Source: Stutzerimonas xanthomarina
GTDB taxonomy: Bacteria; Pseudomonadota; Gammaproteobacteria; Pseudomonadales; Pseudomonadaceae
Length of the DNA stretch: 64,000 nt
Direction: 5' to 3'
NCBI RefSeq assembly: GCF_003935375.1
Contig: NZ_RHQM01000008.1
Coordinates: 124,001 to 188,000 of the forward strand
Position numbers and translations under genes: made by a program
Shown: one piece after another, positions 33,428 to 42,696 of the stretch
Layout of the letters: every line of letters begins with the position of its first letter
Numbering within the stretch: position 1 is the stretch's first letter
The notes under the pieces: model-generated
Told to the model about the DNA's origin: nothing
Seen by the model: the letters and a program-made list of their open reading frames with translations, nothing else
The model's database searches: none

Positions 33428-34857
33428 CGGATCTCACCCGTGGCGGCCGCTCGCCAACATTACCTCTGACACTCCTGCTGCCGGCCGGCGAACTGCGCAT
33501 GCTGCAGTGGCTGCGTGTACTGCCGGGGCAGCGATATGTAGGTCGGGCCGAATGGCAGGGGCGTACTGTGCTGGCCAAGCTGCTGGTCGGCGCTAAGGCC
33601 GAGCGCCATTTTCAGCGCGAGCGTCAAGGTGCTCGCTTATTGGCCGAGCAGGGCATGATCACTCCGGCGTTGCTCGCTGAGGGCTTCGAGGCCGGGCAGG
33701 GTGGCTGGCTGCTCTTCGACTTCCTGGTCGGCGCCGAAAGTCTGGAGCAGGCCTGGCGGGCAGTGGAGCACGAACCGCCGTTGTCCGATCTCCAGCAGAT
33801 GGTGCTGGGGGAAGCACTGGGCGCCATCGCGCAACTACACGCGCGCGGCCTGTGGCAGGATGATCTCCACCTAGACAATCTGCTGCGACATGATGGCCAT
33901 CTCTTCATCATCGATGGCGGCGGCATTCAGGCGCAGACTCCGGGCCAGCCGCTGGCACGCGATAAGGTACTGGCTAACCTCGGCGTGTTCTTCGCGCAGC
34001 TGCCGGCTGGTCTGGAGCCGTACATCGAAGAACTGCTGGTGCACTACATCTTGGTCAACGGCGAGCATGCCCTGCCGTTGGAGGCTCTGCTGCGGGAGAT
34101 CGCAGGCGTACGTCGCTGGCGACTGCGCGACTATCTCGGCAAGCTTGGCCGCGACTGCTCGCTGTTCAGCGCAAGGCGCAGCCTGAGTGAGCTACGCATC
34201 GTTCGTCGCAGCGAGGCGACTGTACTGGAGAGTCTGCTGGACGCGCCGGATATGGCGCTCGAGTCGGGACGTGCAATGAAGCGGGGCGGCAGTGCCAGCG
34301 TGGCGCTGATCGAGACAGCCGGCCGGCCGCTGGTCATCAAGCGCTACAACATAAAGGGCCTGGGCCACTGGCTGCGTCGCTGCTGGCGGCCCAGTCGTGC
34401 CTGGCACAGCTGGGTCGAGGGAAATCGCCTGGATTTTCTTGGCATCGCCACGCCACGACCGCTGGCCATGCTGGAGCGCCGTTGGCTGGGCCTGCGCCAA
34501 CGCAGCTATCTGATTACCGAATACAGCGGCGGCGAGGATATAATTGCGCGTTTTCAGCCATACCTCGCCGGTTCGCCGCCCGAAATCGAGTTGCTGGCGC
34601 TTGATCAGTTGTTCGCCGCGCTACGTCGCGAGCGCATCAGCCACGGTGATCTTAAGGGCACCAACCTGCTCTGGAATCAGGGGCGCTGGACGCTGATCGA
34701 TCTGGATGCTGCGCAGCAGCACCGCAGCGAGGCGGGCTTCAGTCGCGCCTATACGCGTGATCGCGCACGTTTTCTGCGCAACTGGCCGTCAGATTCTGCG
34801 CTGCATCGGCTACTGGCCGAACGAATACCGAAGGACAGCTTGGAGCCCGATGCTTGA
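33418..34857 (+). CDS. Tandem-domain LPS core kinase-like protein
   Basis: A 479-residue protein with two kinase-fold halves. The first has LWQDDLHLDNLLRHDGHLFI and IDGGGI (near 148-172). The second has the N-lobe lysine in LVIKRYNIKGLGHWLRRCW (near 305-323), the loop ISHGDLKGTNLLWNQGRWTL and IDLDAAQQ (near 405-430). Start at ATG 33418 with AGGA ten nt upstream; a GTG at 33400 has no ribosome site. It matches the PA5006-type gene between the core kinases and the carbamoyltransferase. Substrate unknown; core sugar phosphorylation is inferred. Confidence 0.8.
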   Translation: MVLTDLTRGGRSPTLPLTLLLPAGELRMLQWLRVLPGQRYVGRAEWQGRTVLAKLLVGAKAERHFQRERQGARLLAEQGMITPALLAEGFEAGQGGWLLFDFLVGAESLEQAWRAVEHEPPLSDLQQMVLGEALGAIAQLHARGLWQDDLHLDNLLRHDGHLFIIDGGGIQAQTPGQPLARDKVLANLGVFFAQLPAGLEPYIEELLVHYILVNGEHALPLEALLREIAGVRRWRLRDYLGKLGRDCSLFSARRSLSELRIVRRSEATVLESLLDAPDMALESGRAMKRGGSASVALIETAGRPLVIKRYNIKGLGHWLRRCWRPSRAWHSWVEGNRLDFLGIATPRPLAMLERRWLGLRQRSYLITEYSGGEDIIARFQPYLAGSPPEIELLALDQLFAALRRERISHGDLKGTNLLWNQGRWTLIDLDAAQQHRSEAGFSRAYTRDRARFLRNWPSDSALHRLLAERIPKDSLEPDA

Positions 34858-34957
34858 AGCTGGAAGAACACGCTCTGCGGAGCTGAACTAAACATCCGCT
34901 GTTGCTTCAAGCCTCCGGCTTCAGGCGTTCAGCTCGCTTTTCAAGAGGCTTTCATCC

Positions 34958-36712
34958 GTGGCATTGACGATTCTCGGCCTTTCCGGCGCCCTCAGCCATG
35001 ATCCTTCCGCTGCCCTCTACATCGACGGCAAGCTCATCGCTGCTGCCGAGGAGGAGCGCTTCGTGCGCGACAAGCACGCGAAGAACCGCATGCCCTACGA
35101 GTCCGCCAAGTTCTGCATGGAGCAGGCCGGCATCAAGCCGAGCGACGTCGACGTGGTGGCGATTCCCTTTGCGCCCATCAGCATTTTCGAGAAAGCCCGC
35201 TGGCACTATGCCAAGCGCTACTGGTACGCCCCGGACCGCGCGCTCGACGCCATTCTCATGGGCAACCGTCGCTATTATCGCTACAAGAAGCGCATCCAGT
35301 GGTGCCTGCAGCAGCTTGGCTTCGATCTGAAAAAGGTCAAGCTGCAGCCGGTCGAGCACCACCTGGCCCACGCCTCCAGTGCCTACCACTGCTCCGGCTT
35401 CACCGAGAAGACCGCGATCCTCGGCATCGACGGTAAGGGCGAGTACGCCACCACCTTCTTCGGTTACGGCGAGAACGGCAAGATCCACAAGATCAAGGAA
35501 TTCTACGACCCGGATTCGCTCGGCGGCCTGTACGGCGCGATCACCGAGTTCCTTGGCTTCGAGATGCTTGACGGCGAGTTCAAGGTCATGGGCATGGCGC
35601 CTTATGGCGATGCGGCCAAGTATGATTTCTCGCGCCTGGCCAAGTTCGAGAACGGCGAGCTGATCATCAACACCGACTACGCCAACGTCATCGGTTTCCG
35701 CCGCTACAAGGAAAACGGCAAGGGCTACTACTTCTCGCCCAAGCTGATCGAGTGGCTGGGACCGAAGCGCCAGGGCGACATTGCGGACGATCCATACATC
35801 CACTACGCCGCCAGCATGCAGGCGCTGTTCGAGAAGCTGGCGCTGGAGATGATGGAGTACTACCTCGGTGACATCATCCGCGAGACCGGCAAGATTGCCT
35901 TCGCCGGTGGTTGCGCGCTGAACGTCAAACTGAACCAGAAGATCATCGCGCGCGATGATGTGAAAGAACTGTTCGTTCAGCCGGCTTCCGGCGATGCCGG
36001 TACTTCGGTCGGCGCGGCTGCCTATATTTCGCACCAGCGCGGCGTGCCGGTGGAAAAGATGGAGCACGTGTACCTCGGCCCGTCCTACTCCAACGAAGAC
36101 GTGATCGCTGCCTGCGCCCGTCACCCGAGCAAGCCAGTTTTCAAACAGATCGACAACATGCCGCAGCGCATCGCCAAAATCATGGTTGAAGGTAATCCAG
36201 TAGCCTGGTTCCAGGGCCGTATGGAGTTTGGCCCACGCGCATTGGGTGGTCGCTCGATCATTGGCTGCCCGAGCATTCCCGGCGTGGCTGACCGTATTAA
36301 CGAACAGATCAAGTTCCGCGAGCGCTGGAGGCCGTTCTGCCCGTCGATGCTCGACACCGTTGGTCCGCAGATGCTCAAGGTCGATCACCCGAGCCCGTTT
36401 ATGACCTTCACCTTTGAAGTCAACGACGAGTGGAAGACCCGCGTCGGCGAAGTGGTGCACGAAGACGGTACCTCGCGTGCTCAGGTGCTAAAACGCGAAT
36501 ACAACCCGCGCTATTACGACATGATGCTGGAGTTGGAAAAACTCACCGGCAACGGCGTGTCGCTGAACACTTCGCTCAACCGCCGTGGCGAGCCGATGAT
36601 CTGCTCGCCGACCGATGCGCTGAACATGTTCTACGGCTCCGACCTGCAGTACCTGATCATGGAAGACATCCTGGTGGTCAAGGACGGCAAGGATTGGTAT
36701 GACAACGTCTGA
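34958..36712 (+). CDS. Carbamoyltransferase of LPS core (NodU/CmcH family)
   Basis: A 584-residue member of the carbamoyltransferase family that uses carbamoyl phosphate and ATP. The N-terminal Kae1-like domain has ILGLSGALSHDPSAALYIDG and the histidine motif VEHHLAHASSAYHCSGF (near 130-146). The C-terminal domain has QGRMEFGPRALGGRSIIGCP (near 419-438) and SLNRRGEPMI. In P. aeruginosa the homologue at this position carbamoylates the inner-core heptose. GTG start at 34958 with AGAGG nine nt upstream. It overlaps the next glycosyltransferase gene by 14 nt. Confidence 0.92.
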   Translation: MALTILGLSGALSHDPSAALYIDGKLIAAAEEERFVRDKHAKNRMPYESAKFCMEQAGIKPSDVDVVAIPFAPISIFEKARWHYAKRYWYAPDRALDAILMGNRRYYRYKKRIQWCLQQLGFDLKKVKLQPVEHHLAHASSAYHCSGFTEKTAILGIDGKGEYATTFFGYGENGKIHKIKEFYDPDSLGGLYGAITEFLGFEMLDGEFKVMGMAPYGDAAKYDFSRLAKFENGELIINTDYANVIGFRRYKENGKGYYFSPKLIEWLGPKRQGDIADDPYIHYAASMQALFEKLALEMMEYYLGDIIRETGKIAFAGGCALNVKLNQKIIARDDVKELFVQPASGDAGTSVGAAAYISHQRGVPVEKMEHVYLGPSYSNEDVIAACARHPSKPVFKQIDNMPQRIAKIMVEGNPVAWFQGRMEFGPRALGGRSIIGCPSIPGVADRINEQIKFRERWRPFCPSMLDTVGPQMLKVDHPSPFMTFTFEVNDEWKTRVGEVVHEDGTSRAQVLKREYNPRYYDMMLELEKLTGNGVSLNTSLNRRGEPMICSPTDALNMFYGSDLQYLIMEDILVVKDGKDWYDNV

Positions 36713-37841
36713 GGTCGCGGAGGCTGCTCAGCCGTGGGTGCTGCAGTTCTGTCACGGCTATGACGGCCCCTTCCTCGATTGTGCGCGGCAGTACGCCGCG
36801 CTCTTTGTTGGTACGCCTTATAAAGTGTGCACGGTGTACCTGACGGGTAAACCGAGTGCTGCGGTCGAGCAAGGCTCGGCATCTGACGAGGTGCTTTTCC
36901 TCGACTACTCGAGTCGCGACGTGCGCGGGCTCAAGCTCAAGGCGATCCGCGACCTCAGGCGTATTGCCGCTTCGCGCGACTTTAAATTCTGTATCGCCCA
37001 TCGCTTTAAACCGATCTACGTCGCTCTGTTGGGCAGCGATTTACCAGTGATCGGCGTGCACCATGCCTTTGGCGACTACAAGCGGCGAACGCGCCAGCTG
37101 TTTGCCAATTTCTTCCGCAAGCGCCTGGCCTTGCTGGGGGTTTCCAATGCAGTGCGCGATGACATGCGTGTCTGCCTGCCAAACTGGGCTTCCGAGCGTA
37201 TCGAGACGCTGTACAACCGCATCGACGTCGCCGCTGTGCAGGCTGCGCAGGTTTCACGCGAGGCAGCGCGTGAGCACCTCGGCTTACCTCAGGATGCCTG
37301 GGTGGTCGGCAATGTCGGGCGCCTGCACCCGGACAAGGATCAGGCCACCTTAATTCGCGGTTTTGCCGAGGCCTTGCCGCAGCTACCGGAAGGCAGTCTG
37401 CTGGCGATTATGGGCAGTGGTCGGCTTGAGGCTCCATTAAAAACGCTTGCCCACGAACTGGGTGTGGACCCATCGGTGCGTTTTCTCGGTCAAGTTGCCG
37501 ATGGCCGTATCTATTTCAAAGCGTTTGATGTGTTTGCCCTGACTTCAGATCATGAGCCATTTGGGATGGTGTTACTGGAAGCGATGGCGGCCGATGTGCA
37601 GGTGCTGGCTACGGATTGTGGCGGTGCGCCGGAGGTGGTCGGCGACTCAAGCGCCTTGTTCGCGCTGGGTGATCACACTGTGCTGGCCGCTCGACTGCGG
37701 TCTGCTGCCGTGGGCAGGTTTGGCCCGCTGGGTACTGAGCGTGTAAAGGCCGGTTTTACGGATGAGATTGCGCGCACGCATTTCTGGTCATGGCCTGGTG
37801 TGAGTCGCATCGTGCAGGAGGCCGGTAATGGTCAGTCGTGA
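36699..37841 (+). CDS. GT4 glycosyltransferase of LPS core (WapH-like)
   Basis: A 380-residue GT-B glycosyltransferase. The acceptor domain has the opening VLQFCHGYDGPFLDCARQYA, the donor domain has VGNVGRLHPDKDQATLIRGF (near 201-220) and the EX7E motif region SDHEPFGMVLLEAMAADVQVL. The ATG lies inside the carbamoyltransferase end. By context it corresponds to the PA5004-type transferase (WapH), which adds a glucose in the outer core; donor sugar not shown by sequence. Its own end overlaps the next gene by 14 nt. Confidence 0.85.
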   Translation: MTTSEVAEAAQPWVLQFCHGYDGPFLDCARQYAALFVGTPYKVCTVYLTGKPSAAVEQGSASDEVLFLDYSSRDVRGLKLKAIRDLRRIAASRDFKFCIAHRFKPIYVALLGSDLPVIGVHHAFGDYKRRTRQLFANFFRKRLALLGVSNAVRDDMRVCLPNWASERIETLYNRIDVAAVQAAQVSREAAREHLGLPQDAWVVGNVGRLHPDKDQATLIRGFAEALPQLPEGSLLAIMGSGRLEAPLKTLAHELGVDPSVRFLGQVADGRIYFKAFDVFALTSDHEPFGMVLLEAMAADVQVLATDCGGAPEVVGDSSALFALGDHTVLAARLRSAAVGRFGPLGTERVKAGFTDEIARTHFWSWPGVSRIVQEAGNGQS

Positions 37842-38868
37842 GCCTAAGCAGCTTGTTTACCTCGTGTATGGGGGGAAGCCGGAGTATCACCGCGAGGCCA
37901 AGTTCAGCATCCTTTCCGCGTTGCATCACGCTCGTGGCGAATGTCCGCGAATTTTGCTTTACACCGATGAGCCTGCACAGTTCAGCGGCTGGCCTGTCGA
38001 TCTGATCACGCTTGATGCGGCAACCTTGGCCAGCTGGACGGGGCCTGCTGCATATCTGCACCGACGCAAGGCGGCGGCTATTCGTGATGCGCTGGCGTAC
38101 GCGGATCAAAGCATATTCATCGATACGGATACCTTCTTTCTGGCTTCACCGCTCAAGCTATTTGAGCGACTCGCGGGTTCATCCTGGCTGGTCGACGAAA
38201 TTGAAGGTGTCTGGAAAGAGTACAAGGGCGATGTGATGCATGACGTCCTGGCGCCATACCTAGAAGAACATCATGGTGTTGATCAGCAGATGCTGCTGAT
38301 CAATTCGGGTGTTCTGGGCTTCCAGGTTGAGGCGTCACACCTGATGGATGAAACCCTGGCCCTGATAGATGTGCTGCACCCGATGGTTCCCAAGATCCAC
38401 GTGATCGAGCAGTTCGCTTTGGGCGTAGCCGCCAGGCACTTGGGTCGACCTGCGCAGGCGCAAGGTGTCGTCATGCATTACTTCTCAGGTAAGAATTACT
38501 GGCGCCACATGATCGCTGCGTTTTTTCAGCGCTATGGCGAGGCGTTTTCAGTGCAGGCCGTACAGGTGGTGCGCGATGTACCGACCTCTAAACCCAAGCC
38601 TGTCTGGTGGCAGAGACTCGACTATCGCGTGAGAAGTCTATTTGTTCCTGGCAAAGCCCGCTCGCTTGCCAAGCTGGCGTATTACGCCGCGGTGATGCGC
38701 GCCGATCCTTATGCTGAAGCCTGCGGTTGTGGATACGCCGAGGAGCTAAGGCGAAAAGTCTTAGCCAAAGGCGACGCGCTGAGCAATCAGCCCTGGAGTA
38801 AAGTCCTCAGCCGGCGGCATAAGCAGCGTTTGGCCGAGCTGTTGCAACTACCAGATGGGACGCTCTAG
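37828..38868 (+). CDS. Putative GT-A fold glycosyltransferase
   Basis: A 346-residue protein with an N-terminal nucleotide-sugar-like fold. It shows LVYLVYGGKPEYHREAKFSI and a DxD metal motif in QSIFIDTDTFFLASPLKLF (near 97-103), with INSGVLGF further on, reminiscent of GT8-type transferases. The C-terminal third is basic and helical (QRLDYRVRSLFVPGKARSLA). No membrane helix. Sits in the core cluster where P. aeruginosa carries mig-14/dnpA, which are absent here. A role in core or surface sugar assembly is inferred; specific function unknown. Confidence 0.7.
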   Translation: MVSREPKQLVYLVYGGKPEYHREAKFSILSALHHARGECPRILLYTDEPAQFSGWPVDLITLDAATLASWTGPAAYLHRRKAAAIRDALAYADQSIFIDTDTFFLASPLKLFERLAGSSWLVDEIEGVWKEYKGDVMHDVLAPYLEEHHGVDQQMLLINSGVLGFQVEASHLMDETLALIDVLHPMVPKIHVIEQFALGVAARHLGRPAQAQGVVMHYFSGKNYWRHMIAAFFQRYGEAFSVQAVQVVRDVPTSKPKPVWWQRLDYRVRSLFVPGKARSLAKLAYYAAVMRADPYAEACGCGYAEELRRKVLAKGDALSNQPWSKVLSRRHKQRLAELLQLPDGTL

Positions 38869-38988
38869 CAGATTCAACGATAGACTCTGCTTCCGCCCTA
38901 GTGGCGGTTGCTCGCTGTATAGATGTTTCGGGGCAGCTATTGCGCTGTTTTCATAGGCGATTATGGGTAGCGTTTTTGAGGTGTGTCA

Positions 38989-39951
38989 GTGAACGTGCTT
39001 TTTCTGGTTCAAGCCGAGCAGCGTGCAATCTTAGACAGGCTGTATGACGGCATCGCCGCCTCATGCGACAGCTGCGACATTCGTTGGCTGAGTAGCGATG
39101 AGCAGGCCAATCTGAAGCGCTATTTTCGCGAGCACGTTGATCTGTCCCGTTACGACAGGGTTCTTTTCTTCCTGCGCTTCAAGAAAGAGATGCGCCAATG
39201 GCGCTTCATTCGCACGCTGCCCAATGTGGTGATTCTCGAGCACGACGCTTATCAGAACTATATTCCGTGCAAATACACGGGCAAGTTCAGCGCACATTAT
39301 CGGCGTTTGCCGTGGGTGCGTGTGATCAGCTCCGGTTACATGGTCAGCGAGCGGCTTCGCCAGGAAGGCTTCGATACAGTCTTCGTGCCCAAGGGGTACG
39401 ACCAGGCATTGCTGCGCGATCTGGGGCGGGAGCGAGATATCGAACTGGCCTTCGTTGGCAGCACCAAAAGCGGCGCCTATAGCGAGCGCAAGGCGTTGCT
39501 CGATGAGCTGGCAAAAGTTGAGGATCTGGTCGTTACGCGCACCAATTCTGGTGAAGACTATTGCAATACCCTCAATCGCATTCGCTTCTTCGTCAGTGCC
39601 GACGTCGGCATGGGCGAATACATGATCAAGAACTTCGAGGCTATGGCCTGTGGTTGTGTATTGCTGGCGTGGGATCAGGGCGAAGCAGAAAACAAGGCGC
39701 TGGGTTTCATCGATATGGAAAACCTTGTGCTTTACCGCAATGTCGATGAGCTGCGAAGCAAGTTGGCGATGCTGCGTTCCGATCTCGACCTAGCGGCGCG
39801 CATTGCTTCGGCGGGTAGGGCCTTGGCGGAGCGGGAATACAGCTTCTCGCGCATCGGACAGCGCATCGTCCAGGCCTTGGATAGGCCGCTACGCGATCAT
39901 CCGCCGATGGGCCTGTTGGATCGGCTGCGCTTGTACTGGAGGTTTAAGTGA
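38989..39951 (+). CDS. ssg: Ssg-like cell-surface sugar glycosyltransferase
   Basis: A 320-residue GT-B protein with a glycosyltransferase C-terminal region similar to spore-coat CgeB-type enzymes (GEYMIKNFEAMACGCVLLAWDQGEAE near 206-231). The N-terminus VNVLFLVQAEQRAILDRLYDG resembles Ssg (PA5001), needed for full LPS and exopolysaccharide. I chose the GTG at 38989 because TGAGG lies seven nt upstream; an in-frame GTG at 38983 is too close to it. A 120-nt gap precedes it, so it may start a new transcript. It overlaps the next gene as GTGA. Confidence 0.75.
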   Translation: MNVLFLVQAEQRAILDRLYDGIAASCDSCDIRWLSSDEQANLKRYFREHVDLSRYDRVLFFLRFKKEMRQWRFIRTLPNVVILEHDAYQNYIPCKYTGKFSAHYRRLPWVRVISSGYMVSERLRQEGFDTVFVPKGYDQALLRDLGRERDIELAFVGSTKSGAYSERKALLDELAKVEDLVVTRTNSGEDYCNTLNRIRFFVSADVGMGEYMIKNFEAMACGCVLLAWDQGEAENKALGFIDMENLVLYRNVDELRSKLAMLRSDLDLAARIASAGRALAEREYSFSRIGQRIVQALDRPLRDHPPMGLLDRLRLYWRFK

Positions 39952-40868
39952 ATCCATCACGTATTCGTTTGCTGATTCCCTATTTCGGCCGGTGGCCGTT
40001 CTGGATGCCGTTTTTCCTGCGGAGCTGTAAGCGGAACGCGGGCATCGACTGGCTCTTCTTCAGCGATTGTGGAGTGCCGGATGACCTTCCGGATAACGTA
40101 CGGATCGTGCCGATTTCGTTTGCCGATTACTGTCAATTGGTCAGCGAGCGCCTGGGTATCTCCTTCAAGCCGGACAATCCTTACAAGCTCTGCGATATCA
40201 AGCCTGCGCTAGGTCATATCCACGCCGACCATTTGGATGGCTTCGATTTCTGGGGTTTCAGCGATATCGATCTCATATACGGCGACCTGCGCGGCTATTT
40301 TTCCGAGGATCGGCTCGCCCGATACGATCTGCTGTCCACCCACGCGCGTCGCGTTTCAGGACATCTGTGTTTGCTGCGTAATAACGAGCGTATGCGCCAG
40401 GCGTTCATGTGCGTTCCTGGCTGGCAGGCTTGTTTCGAAGACCCCAGGCACCATGCGTTCGACGAAGCGGCATTCAGCCGATTGTTCATTCGACGAAAAA
40501 ACTGGCCCGAGGCGCTTCGGCGGGTGGCTGATCACTTCAATCCGTGGCGTCGATGCAGCGAGTTCAACGAGGCGTTCAGTACTCCGCACGCTCGGGTTCC
40601 ATGGCTTAGCGGTAGCTTCGATTTTCCCGATTGCTGGGTCTGGAACGATGGGCGGCTGACCAACAACCGCGATGGCGCTCGAGACTTCCCCTATTTCCAT
40701 TTTATAACCTGGAAGAACGCCAAATGGTCAGGCTGTACCCTCGAGTCACTGGTGCAGCCTGAAAATCTTGCCGCTCAGCAATCGTGGTGCGTTACAGAAC
40801 AAGGGTTTCGGGCTTTAGACGGGCTGGCTGTTATCGGACGGAGAACGAGTACCGATGGCTCGCTTTAA
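39948..40868 (+). CDS. DUF6625-like putative glycosyltransferase
   Basis: A 306-residue protein starting at the GTG at 39948 inside the stop of the previous gene. It begins RIRLLIPYFGRWPFWMPFFLRSC and has a probable DxD-type metal site in FWGFSDIDLIYGDL (near 103-116), a pattern of capsular/core sugar transferases of this small family. The C-terminal part has many aromatic and tryptophan residues (FHFITWKNAKWSG). Function in outer-core or surface glycan assembly is inferred from structure and neighbours. Confidence 0.65.
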   Translation: MNPSRIRLLIPYFGRWPFWMPFFLRSCKRNAGIDWLFFSDCGVPDDLPDNVRIVPISFADYCQLVSERLGISFKPDNPYKLCDIKPALGHIHADHLDGFDFWGFSDIDLIYGDLRGYFSEDRLARYDLLSTHARRVSGHLCLLRNNERMRQAFMCVPGWQACFEDPRHHAFDEAAFSRLFIRRKNWPEALRRVADHFNPWRRCSEFNEAFSTPHARVPWLSGSFDFPDCWVWNDGRLTNNRDGARDFPYFHFITWKNAKWSGCTLESLVQPENLAAQQSWCVTEQGFRALDGLAVIGRRTSTDGSL

Positions 40869-40898
40869 CCCCAGAGTGCTCATGCTGGAGCATTCGGC

Positions 40899-42050
40899 TT
40901 GAGTATCCTTAGTATTTTGTGGTCTTCCGGCAAGGCGCATACCTCCATTCATCGAGTGCATGAGGAGATTCTTTCCCTAGTGGCTGATGAAAGAGAAGAA
41001 ATGCACACTTGGATGCTGATGGGGCGCGAGGCTGCGCGGAACTCTGATTGCGGGCAAATGCTGCATTGGCGGCTGAGCTCGAGGGCGCTCAAAGGTCGGG
41101 GCATCTGGAAACTATCGCAGTGGTGGTTGCAGCGGCACCTTGCCCGCGAGATCGAGCGACTCAATCCGAAAGTATTGTTGCTCGATGGCATTGGCGTGGC
41201 TCGGTTGATCATTCCGGTGGTGGCGAGATTGCACCTTAAGTCCCGGGTCATCGTCGTGTTCCACGGGCAAAGCCGCATGCGTCGGAGCGATCCGAAGTTG
41301 TTCGACGCGATTGCTGCGCATCGTCTGAGGCTGGTCGCGGTGTCCGAGGCGCTCGCCGAATCTCTGGGCGCGAAGCTGGGTAGAGCGGTGTTCGCTGCAC
41401 GAACAGCGATAAACCCGCATTCGTTCAAGCAGGAACTGATTTCTCGCGACGAAGCCAGGGGCAGACTGGGCCTTGATAGCGCAAGCATTGTCCTGGGCAC
41501 GGTTGGGCGGCTGGTCGAGGAAAAGGGCTTTCTGCCCATGCTCGATGTGCTGAGTGAGTTGTCACGCGTGCGGACAAACATCCACCTGGTGCTCGTGGGC
41601 GAAGGGAGGCAACGACCGGAACTGGAGTCACGTATCCGACGCCTGAGCCTAGGCCGAATGGTTACGCTGGCGGGATATCGACAGGACGCTGCGCAGCTAT
41701 ATAAAGCGTTCGATGTGATGTTGATTCCGTCCCGCAGTGAAGGGTTGGGTTTGGTTTTGCAAGAAGCGGTGATGGCGGATGTGCCGGTCGTTGCCAGCGA
41801 TCTGCCAGTCTTCGTCGAGCAGTTGGGGGTCAAGGGCATTTACGTCTCGCCGAACGATGTGTCCGGCTGGGTCACCGCCATTGAGCATGTGCTCGATTCG
41901 GATCGGCGATCGCTCGCCGTCGAGCAGGGGAATCACCTAGCATCGGAGCAGGCCTGGAAACGGTTCCGCAAGAGTTACGTTGAGCTGCTGGCCGATGACT
42001 CGGGAACGGTCAGCGCATCGCAGAACTGCGAAAACGGAAAGGCGTTCTGA
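40899..42050 (+). CDS. GT4 glycosyltransferase (WapR-like position)
   Basis: A 383-residue GT-B enzyme. The donor domain has GTVGRLVEEKGFLPMLDVLS (near 196-215), LVLVGEGRQRPELESRIRRL and the EX7E region SRSEGLGLVLQEAVMADVPVV. It appears to start at TTG 40899 with GGAG (40887-40890) eight nt upstream; no nearby ATG fits. Its place just before waaL is that of the rhamnosyltransferase gene wapR in P. aeruginosa, but sugar specificity is unproven. The last 76 nt overlap a convergent gene on the other strand. Confidence 0.8.
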   Translation: MSILSILWSSGKAHTSIHRVHEEILSLVADEREEMHTWMLMGREAARNSDCGQMLHWRLSSRALKGRGIWKLSQWWLQRHLAREIERLNPKVLLLDGIGVARLIIPVVARLHLKSRVIVVFHGQSRMRRSDPKLFDAIAAHRLRLVAVSEALAESLGAKLGRAVFAARTAINPHSFKQELISRDEARGRLGLDSASIVLGTVGRLVEEKGFLPMLDVLSELSRVRTNIHLVLVGEGRQRPELESRIRRLSLGRMVTLAGYRQDAAQLYKAFDVMLIPSRSEGLGLVLQEAVMADVPVVASDLPVFVEQLGVKGIYVSPNDVSGWVTAIEHVLDSDRRSLAVEQGNHLASEQAWKRFRKSYVELLADDSGTVSASQNCENGKAF

Positions 42051-42604
42051 AATTTTTCACGTTCGAGATATCGTTTGAAGTGCGCCAGATTACGTCGAAT
42101 CATATGGTTCGGTAGAGATCGGCCCAGGAAACGCATATCGGCGATATCGATCAGCCCCAGCGAACCTTGCGGAGTAAGGACAATATTTCCCAAGTGCAGC
42201 GAGCGGAAATAAATACCCTTGCGATGCAGCTCGCGTACGAATCCAATCAGCTTGGGCAGGATTGTTGACCAACTGAAGCCAGGCTGCGTTGCAAGTTGAC
42301 TTAGCGAGCTGCCCAGCAGCGGGGCATAAAGCACCGCGTCCGCCGATTTATCCGACAGTTCGTATATTGCCCGCACCTTTAGCGTAGCGATATCCAGGGC
42401 TTGGAGGCGTTCGGCGTTCTTGACGAATCGACGCGAATAAGGCCGCAGCAATGCCGAGGAAAGCCAGCGCTTTCGACGAAAGAATTTTAGAAATAGACCG
42501 CTCTCAAGCTGCAGGACCTTGGGACCCAGACCATCCGCTTCGAGAATTGCCGCATTATGGGTGAGTTGTTGCAAGTCTCGCTGGCATAATTGGCTTACAT
42601 GCAT
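41975..42604 (-). CDS. InaA/WaaP-type kinase-like protein ('toluene tolerance' type)
   Basis: A 209-residue small kinase-fold protein. It shows LGPKVLQLESGLFLKFFRRKR (ATP-lysine region, near 27-47), a catalytic-loop equivalent IYFRSLHLGNIVL (near 134-146) and the metal site LGLIDIADMRF. The usual catalytic Asp of HxD is a Ser (FRSLHLGN), so it may be a pseudokinase or use another residue. The ATG at 42604 is followed directly by family-like sequence. It faces and overlaps the glycosyltransferase gene by 76 nt and is divergent from waaL-msbA. Lower GC than the flanks. Likely acts on core LPS by context. Confidence 0.7.
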   Translation of the reverse strand: MHVSQLCQRDLQQLTHNAAILEADGLGPKVLQLESGLFLKFFRRKRWLSSALLRPYSRRFVKNAERLQALDIATLKVRAIYELSDKSADAVLYAPLLGSSLSQLATQPGFSWSTILPKLIGFVRELHRKGIYFRSLHLGNIVLTPQGSLGLIDIADMRFLGRSLPNHMIRRNLAHFKRYLEREKFQNAFPFSQFCDALTVPESSASSST

Positions 42605-42696
42605 GGTTGGCCTTAAGCAGTGTGCGAACGTCGGGACAAGGCGCGCATTCTAACATCGCTGGTGCTGGCGCATTCGCCGTTTTCCGAAGGGGTAGT

